The notes below the pieces were generated by a model that had not been told where the DNA came from, made no database searches, and saw nothing but the letters and a program-made list of their open reading frames with translations. The translations under genes and the position numbers were made by a program. A DNA stretch of 9,370 nucleotides, from NCBI GenBank assembly GCA_030037875.1, contig JASHPV010000071.1, positions 1-9,370 on the forward strand, given 5' to 3'. Shown here piece after piece: positions 5,691-9,370 of this stretch; within the stretch, counting starts at the first letter, position 1; each line of letters opens with the position of its first letter. The stretch comes from Thermoplasmata archaeon. GTDB lineage: Archaea; Thermoplasmatota; Thermoplasmata; Lutacidiplasmatales; UBA184.

Positions 5691-5987
5691 TTTCCCCCCT
5701 TCAGATGGCAATCTCTCCTCCTTCTTAGGTCAGCCCTGGCCGTACAGGGTCTGCAGAACAGATGCTAATCGGAGACGCATTCGAAGAGGGCCCGTTGGGC
5801 AGTGTTCGACAGTGCAGGGGTTAACTCAAGGCAGGACGTGCTCTCGAGAGTCGGCTGCCAGGGTCAATCTAGGCAGTTGACGGCCTGGCGGCTGTGGAGG
5901 TGGAGCGCCACATTGTACCCCGGGCTTGATTCCAAGCACGCTCCAAGCTGCAATCGTGATCAATAATTCTCGGTCGCCCACCGAGGA
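5691..5987. other. Intergenic stretch with no recognised feature
   Basis: 297 nt between the vapC stop and the hypothetical gene. I see no ORF with protein-like content, no tRNA and no convincing palindrome. It presumably holds the promoter of the two minus-strand ORFs downstream, but no clear TATA-like box was found at the expected distance from 5690 or 5711. Confidence 0.4.
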
Positions 5988-6389
5988 CTAGCCTCGAATC
6001 ACCCCGGGCTGACCGATGAAAGCAGGGTCGTTGCTCACAATCCTCGCCCCGGCTCTCTGAGCAGTGGCTAGAATAATCCCGTCGGCGAGGCTGGCTTGGC
6101 TCGCGTATTGCCGCAGCTTCGCCCGAGCGACACCCCCCTCTTGAGCGATATCTCCGGTCACATCCCAGATGTGACTCATCCTTCTGATGGCCCCACAGGC
6201 CGCGGAGACCCGTGCTGACGCTCCTTGACCCGCAAGCTGCGCCGCGATCTCTCCCAAGCTGATCGCCGAGGTATGGATCCGGGATTTCCCAGAGACAATG
6301 TATCGGACCCGCAACCGGGCTCCGACTTCGGTGTCGTGCAGGTATTCCCACCAGGCCCAGGTGTCGAACAAAAGGTCAGATTCGGTCAC
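5988..6389 (-). CDS. vapC: VapC-type PIN-domain ribonuclease toxin
   Basis: A 133-residue PIN domain. Catalytic acids are visible at D9 (LLFDTWAWWEYLHDT), E47 (SAISLGEIAAQL), D103 (SLADGIILATAQRAGA) and D121 (IVSNDPAFIG). The 'DTWAWWEYL' start and the 'ADGIILATA..GA.IVSND..F' end are typical of an archaeal VapC group. Start chosen at GTG 6389, since AAAGGGGGG (6398-6406) lies 8 nt upstream and the first Asp falls at residue 9; TTG 6416 is an alternative. It overlaps vapB by 14 nt. RNA target unknown. Confidence 0.9.
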   Translation of the reverse strand: MTESDLLFDTWAWWEYLHDTEVGARLRVRYIVSGKSRIHTSAISLGEIAAQLAGQGASARVSAACGAIRRMSHIWDVTGDIAQEGGVARAKLRQYASQASLADGIILATAQRAGARIVSNDPAFIGQPGVIRG

Positions 6390-6594
6390 GCCACAAACCC
6401 CCCTTTCGGCGGTCAAACGGTTCGTACGGAAGGTCCTTCAGGAGGCCAAAGGCATCGGGAACTCCACTCTGAATCACCGCATCCACCGGATCTCCCGCGG
6501 ATATCCCGGCATTCCGGGCGTCCTTCACGGGGATGAGCAGCGCCAGTCCGTTTCCGACTCTTCGGATATGGCCAGATACACGTAGGGTCTTCAC
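6376..6594 (-). CDS. vapB: VapB-type antitoxin, AbrB fold
   Basis: A 72-residue protein from GTG 6594. Residues 3-42 (TLRVSGHIRRVGNGLALLIP, then DARNAGISAGDPVDAVI) give an AbrB/MazE-like hairpin with RVGNGLALLIP in place of the usual RSGNS..V.IP and the AGD-V ending. The tail (LLKDLPYEPFDRRKGGLWRD) would bind the PIN toxin. The open frame extends upstream to 6693, but that part is Arg/Pro-rich and not conserved-looking, while the GTG at 6594 begins the domain directly and has a TTAAG box 26-30 nt upstream, so the shorter form is preferred. Confidence 0.82.
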   Translation of the reverse strand: MKTLRVSGHIRRVGNGLALLIPVKDARNAGISAGDPVDAVIQSGVPDAFGLLKDLPYEPFDRRKGGLWRDRI

Positions 6595-6617
6595 GTTAAT
6601 AGAATTCGTTTTACGTG
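6592..6617. promoter_or_regulatory. Imperfect palindrome at the vapB start (6594)
   Basis: A 26-bp imperfect inverted repeat: outer arms CACGT (6592-6596) and ACGTG (6613-6617) are perfect, and the centre is GAATTC (6602-6607); 20 of 26 positions match the reverse complement. It covers the GTG start and runs up to the TTAAG box, suiting a VapB autorepressor site. Its ACGTG end also resembles the arms of the palindrome at 500-516. Confidence 0.5.
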
Positions 6618-6619
6618 GC

Positions 6620-6624
6620 CTTAA
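6620..6624 (-). promoter_or_regulatory. TATA-like TTAAG box of the vapBC operon at 6594
   Basis: The minus strand reads CCGTTAAGGCC; the TTAAG core is 26-30 nt before the GTG at 6594, the same position as before the DUF4258 operon at 495. Confidence 0.45.
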
Positions 6625-6746
6625 CGGTTTCCCACGTGATGAACGGTGAGCGCGCACAGCAACGGCAGATCCAATCGGCCGATTCCTTGGCATGTCAGAT
6701 GATTGACTTGCGGATTGAAGTGCGCTGCGGTAAGGTGCAACGCCTC

Positions 6747-6902
6747 TTGCATCCTCACGAGATATTCGGTTACTCCGACCGAGGGGTGGAATCTTTACTG
6801 AACCCTCGGGTTCGGAGGCGTTCTGTCGGGAGTCAACGCCGCAAGTGAACCATTAGAGCCACCAATCACTCGAGCCAACCCCCGAGTGTTCCGAACGACT
6901 GG
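6747..6902 (+). repeat. Diverged repeat element, copy B, with bulged hairpin
   Basis: Second copy of the element at 2188-2343, also 156 bp and in the same orientation. The shared 18-nt block is at 6768-6785. The hairpin is perfect here (6773-6817): CTCCGA, an unpaired C, CGAGGG, a 17-nt loop, CCCTCG, three unpaired bases, TCGGAG. A second hairpin follows (GCGTT 6818-6822 with AACGC 6835-6839) that is not preserved in copy A. Relative to copy A there is one extra base in the loop and an in-frame stop, so this copy does not encode the copy A frame. It occupies the middle of the 385-nt divergent gap between vapB (6594) and the gene at 6980; I found no other element there besides the vapB operator and promoter. 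Confidence 0.7.
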
Positions 6903-6979
6903 TTTGAGGGGCCTTGCTTCGAGCTTCAGAAACTTGAACGCTTATGCGCCCGATCCACTGCGTCTACGGGGACTTCGGG

Positions 6980-7261
6980 ATGTTCGGTGGTATGGCATTG
7001 AGTACGGCGAAGGAGGGAAGTGAAGAGGCGCTCGCTCGAGCGGCTCTCGAGCACGCCCAGGCATTGCGCCGGCAGCCCGGCTGTGTGGGCGCCTGGGTCC
7101 TACGCGAGCGAGCCACGAGAGCCCAGGTCTCGTTGTCGATCTTCGCCACCGAGCAAGCCTTCAACGAGGCGGCTAAGGCAACTAGGTCCGTGATTGCGGG
7201 GCACCACCCCGAGCAACTGATCGAAGGCGCGTTCAGCTTCCGCGTCTTCGACGTTGATTGA
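6980..7261 (+). CDS. ABM-like (antibiotic biosynthesis monooxygenase fold) protein
   Basis: A 93-residue protein with the dimeric alpha/beta barrel layout: strand MFGGMALSTAKEG, helix EALARAALEHAQALRRQ, then PGCVGAWVLRERATRAQVSL ('G..g..ll.......v.v..f' strands), a FATEQAFNEAAKA helix and a final FSFRVFDVD strand. Members range from small monooxygenases acting on quinones, heme or polyketides to proteins of unknown role, and no catalytic residues can be assigned. ATG 6980 preferred: it starts the first strand and has GGGGAC about 7 nt upstream. ATG 6944 in the same frame adds 12 residues. Repeat copy B ends 77 nt upstream. Stands alone on the plus strand. Confidence 0.66.
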   Translation: MFGGMALSTAKEGSEEALARAALEHAQALRRQPGCVGAWVLRERATRAQVSLSIFATEQAFNEAAKATRSVIAGHHPEQLIEGAFSFRVFDVD

Positions 7262-7397
7262 TTGGGACCGGCGCCTTGTCCACGCGAAGCGGGGAGAGGG
7301 CCGACCCGAAGGCTTGGTGGCGGTAGGAACGGGTAGGTTTCCCTCGCTCGGGGTCCGTTACAGGTCCCCCTAGGTCTGAATCGGTGCGATCCTCAGG

Positions 7398-7805
7398 TCA
7401 AGGTCGAGTCGGCTCCCCAAATTGGTCCCAATGCCAACCGAGGTATGCCGCGAACAACGCCGCGATGGCAGTCCCCGCCACGATGCTGTAGGCGTCCACC
7501 CCGGTGAATGGAAAGAGTCCGACCGCGACGAGGGTGATGCGTCCGACGATGTCGGAGACGAGGAGCCCAATCGCTGCCCCCGTCGCCCACTTCCTCATCG
7601 CGAGGACGAGGAATCCGGCCGCCGTGTAGAACAAGCCGATGGTAACTGAAGCAAGGGTGTACGCGAGGGTCCGGTGGGCCGCGATTACTCCGAGGAAGCT
7701 GCCGCTGATCCCGGTCGCCACTTCAGCGAGGCCAAAGAGGATCATCAGACTAGAAACGACGAGAATGCCCAGGGTGCGCTTCCCCCTCGGGTGCTCGGGC
7801 GCCAT
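7398..7805 (-). CDS. Four-helix integral membrane protein, function unknown
   Basis: A 135-residue protein with four predicted membrane helices at about 12-32 (LGILVVSSLMILFGLAEVA), 47-70 (LAYTLASVTIGLFYTAAGFL), 74-98 (ATGAAIGLLVSDIVGRITLV) and 104-124 (YSIVAGTAIAALFAAYLGW). The N-terminus is short and basic (PEHPRGKR), suggesting it faces the cytoplasm. Charged residues inside helices are few (E28, D85, R89). I recognise no specific family. A CTTTAT box (ATAAAG on its strand) lies 25-30 nt before the ATG, suiting a leaderless promoter. Confidence 0.66.
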   Translation of the reverse strand: MAPEHPRGKRTLGILVVSSLMILFGLAEVATGISGSFLGVIAAHRTLAYTLASVTIGLFYTAAGFLVLAMRKWATGAAIGLLVSDIVGRITLVAVGLFPFTGVDAYSIVAGTAIAALFAAYLGWHWDQFGEPTRP

Positions 7806-7829
7806 GACTCCGCGAATCCCGGATAGATT

Positions 7830-7835
7830 CTTTAT
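7830..7835 (-). promoter_or_regulatory. TATA-like box of the membrane protein gene at 7805
   Basis: ATAAAG on the minus strand lies 25-30 nt upstream of the ATG at 7805, within GC-rich surroundings. The position is right for an archaeal TATA box and a transcript starting close to the ATG. Confidence 0.42.
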
Positions 7836-7916
7836 GGGCTCTCTAGAGTCGGACGCTGGCTCCGGGGATCAACAAGGGGTCGTTTTCTGACAGGGCCGCC
7901 GCGCGCTACGGTAAAC

Positions 7917-8393
7917 TTACGTCGGCCTGATTGCGGGAGTGCTCGGCCTAGGATTCCAGGTAAAAACAAATGCAAGGAACGCCGCGAAAAGGCCGAGGCC
8001 TACCACGAAGATTCCGAGTGCCGGCTCAGGGTTGCCGCAGGGCGCGGGCAAACCAATGGGCGGGGCGGCGATTACTTGGGCACAAGCGGGCGGGGGCGAC
8101 GGGAAGCCCGTAGCAATGAACAAGGCGCCGATGGCGGCCAGCACCAGCCAAGGTGAGCAAGCGAAGCGAACCCTCACGACCCCATAGCGGCCACGGCTCC
8201 AACGCGCAAGCCAAACCGTCAGCGCGCAGATCGCGCCCAGCGCGACAAGGACGGACCCGGGTCCGACCGCGTCATACGCGCCGTAGCCCGAAATCAGAAT
8301 CCAATAGATACCCAGCCAGACGAGGGTTGCCGAGCCGAGATAGAGGTAGATGGCTCGCACAGCCCTCAATCGGGGCGGGTGCCGATAAACCAT
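7917..8393 (-). CDS. Membrane protein with Pro/Cys-rich extracytoplasmic loop, function unknown
   Basis: A 158-residue protein with four likely membrane helices at about 16-36, 44-64, 80-97 and 125-147. The loop between helices 3 and 4 (residues 98-124) is rich in proline and carries two cysteines (C104 in PPPACAQV, C119 in LPAPCGNPE), which could form a disulfide if the loop faces outward. The N-terminus is basic (VYRHPPRLRAVR), so the N-in topology puts that loop outside only if the helix count is right. No family recognised. The gene is 111 nt upstream of the other membrane protein, on the same strand; co-transcription is possible but that gene seems to have its own promoter. Confidence 0.58.
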   Translation of the reverse strand: MVYRHPPRLRAVRAIYLYLGSATLVWLGIYWILISGYGAYDAVGPGSVLVALGAICALTVWLARWSRGRYGVVRVRFACSPWLVLAAIGALFIATGFPSPPPACAQVIAAPPIGLPAPCGNPEPALGIFVVGLGLFAAFLAFVFTWNPRPSTPAIRPT

Positions 8394-8504
8394 TCCGCGC
8401 TAGAACGCCTCCGCGGAAAGATGGCGGCCGGCCACGGTACCCGCGGCCGGAAGCGGGTCAGTCGGGGGCGCCGGGCTTACGGGGAGTTTCGAGCCCGGGG
8501 CACC

Positions 8505-9116
8505 TCACCGGCCCCTTTTGGACCCGACGCGGTTCGCACCCCCGATGATCCCGTACGTTCCGGACTCGAGGTACATGAACGACCTCATTACGTCGAAAGG
8601 ATCGACCGCGTTCGCTACCTCCGCATCCGCAGAAGCCGCGAGAACTCGACCCAATAGCCATACCTCATCTCCAAACTCGAGGTGGTGAACTAGCGAGCAC
8701 TCGAGGTGAGCACGACATTCGAGTACGCGGGGTGGCCGGACGCGAGTTGCCGGCAGCTCTGTGAACCCGGCGCTCTCCACCGACCGGGGGTGAGGGAGCC
8801 GACTCGTGGCCCACACTCTCTCGGCAAGCTCGACACCGGGTACGTTCACGACGAACTCGCGGCTCCGAAGTACGTTCCGCGCGGTCCAATGTTCCCGGTT
8901 GCAGTTGAACGCGAGATGAAGGGGCTGGGAAGCCACCAACGCCGCCCAACATTTTGGAGCGATGTTCGTCGTCCCATCTTCGTTGCACGTAGTCAAAAGG
9001 ACGACCTGGCCAACGATCGGGGCTGGCCGCCAATCCGCAATCGATAGGGGGAGCTCGACTTTTTCGGAAGCCGGTCGATCCCGGCTTGCCCCTTTCCCGC
9101 GCGCCCGAGCGGTCAC
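8505..9116 (-). CDS. Flavin reductase-like (FMN-binding split-barrel) protein
   Basis: A 203-residue protein of the flavin reductase-like/flavoredoxin type, which binds FMN in a split beta barrel and often works as a dimer. Landmarks: PIVGQVVLLTTCNEDGTTNIAPK (split here as PIVGQVVLLT, residues 33-42, and NEDGTTNIAPK, 45-55), equivalent to 'P.pV.lVtt.d.dG..N.ap.s'; the central LAFNCNREHWTARNVLRSRE (68-87), equivalent to 'i..s......T..Ni..t.eFvvN', which contacts FMN; FVVNVPGVEL (88-97); and a late GDEVWLLGRVLAA (149-161). Start GTG 9116 has GGGGGA about 10 nt upstream. Electron donor and partner unknown. Confidence 0.83.
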   Translation of the reverse strand: MTARARGKGASRDRPASEKVELPLSIADWRPAPIVGQVVLLTTCNEDGTTNIAPKCWAALVASQPLHLAFNCNREHWTARNVLRSREFVVNVPGVELAERVWATSRLPHPRSVESAGFTELPATRVRPPRVLECRAHLECSLVHHLEFGDEVWLLGRVLAASADAEVANAVDPFDVMRSFMYLESGTYGIIGGANRVGSKRGR

Positions 9117-9160
9117 TCGAAATCAGTCCCCCGCGGTCGATGGCCAACTATCTAGGATCG

Positions 9161-9253
9161 TCATTTCGTGTCCCCAATTGCCGCCCATGCCTCGGTGAAG
9201 CAGTCGGCTTTCGTCTTCCGGTGGAACACCCGTTCGGCCTTCGACAGCCGCAT
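9161..9253 (-). CDS. Possible 30-residue small protein
   Basis: An ATG-started ORF encoding a basic, amphipathic-looking peptide (RLSKAERVFHRKTKADCFTE, then AWAAIGDTK). Third codon positions are mostly G/C like the neighbours. A GATATAG box on the minus strand (9276-9282) lies about 25 nt upstream of the ATG, as for the other leaderless candidates here. It sits 44 nt upstream of the flavin reductase gene. At this size chance cannot be excluded. Confidence 0.28.
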   Translation of the reverse strand: MRLSKAERVFHRKTKADCFTEAWAAIGDTK

Positions 9254-9279
9254 CCAATTTCGAAGCGCCGGAGCCTATA

Positions 9280-9370
9280 TCAGCCGAGGCCCCTCCCTGT
9301 ACGGTAGCGATGAAGCGGGTGATCGCCTAGGTACCGCGCCTTGATTTCCGTGCGGGTAAAGGGGATCCGG
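9280..9370 (-). CDS. C-terminal fragment of an unidentified gene
   Basis: One minus-strand frame is open from the window edge to a TGA at 9280-9282, giving 29 residues ending IKARYLGDHPLHRYRTGRGLG. The content looks protein-like rather than random, but the start lies outside the window and no family can be named. Confidence 0.3.
   Translation of the reverse strand, partial: RIPFTRTEIKARYLGDHPLHRYRTGRGLG

Noticed and set aside
5881..5950. Possible tRNA-like stretch with GGCTTGATTCC resembling a T-loop.
   Set aside because: No acceptor stem, D-loop or anticodon arm can be built at the right distances.
5869..6351. A 160-codon minus-strand open frame over the vapC gene at 5988.
   Set aside because: It is an alternative frame of a clear PIN gene, rich in Ser and Arg, with no domain signature.
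6786..6808. GGTGGAATC followed by ACCCTCG in copy B, loosely like the T-box antiterminator sequence.
   Set aside because: The required TGGNACC core is absent in both copies, no specifier stem or terminator is visible, and the downstream genes are not aminoacyl-tRNA or amino acid genes.

Overview
The window is high-GC, compact DNA that reads best as the chromosome of an uncultivated archaeon, possibly a high-GC Thermoplasmata-like euryarchaeon. The case is indirect. It rests on dense VapBC/RelE toxin-antitoxin (TA) genes and on first genes of operons that lack Shine-Dalgarno (SD) sites. Those first genes have an AT-rich TATA-like box about 26-31 nt before the start codon (leaderless style), while second genes often have a purine-rich SD and overlap the first. 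A bacterium with leaderless genes is not excluded, and there is no rRNA, tRNA or marker gene to settle it.

Layout. Positions 1-495 (minus): a DUF4258 toxin-like gene followed by an antitoxin fusing a YgiT-type zinc ribbon to an AbrB fold, cut by the window edge. 717-1257 (plus): a small antitoxin-like gene and a RelE/ParE-type toxin. 1504-2083 (plus): VapBC. 2188-2343: repeat copy A, then a tubby/LURP-one-like protein (2406-3023, plus). 3155-4264 (minus): an M29-like aminopeptidase homologue that seems to lack its usual metal-binding histidines. 4425-5035 (minus): a second VapBC. 5152-5690 (minus): two unrecognised ORFs, the second apparently frameshifted. 5988-6594 (minus): a third VapBC. 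6747-6902: repeat copy B, then an ABM-fold protein (6980-7261, plus). 7398-9116 (minus): two four-helix membrane proteins and a flavin reductase-like protein. 9161-9370: a possible 30-residue ORF and the tail of another gene.

How it fits together. The first 6.6 kb is a TA-rich accessory region with five modules, each with the two genes overlapping or abutting. Candidate operators (inverted repeats) lie at the 5' end of four of them, in the position expected for autorepression. Three minus-strand TA operons carry the same TTAAG box at almost the same distance from the start codon. The least explained element is a diverged repeat of about 156 bp, in two copies 4.56 kb apart, with a conserved bulged hairpin, each copy preceding an unrelated plus-strand gene.
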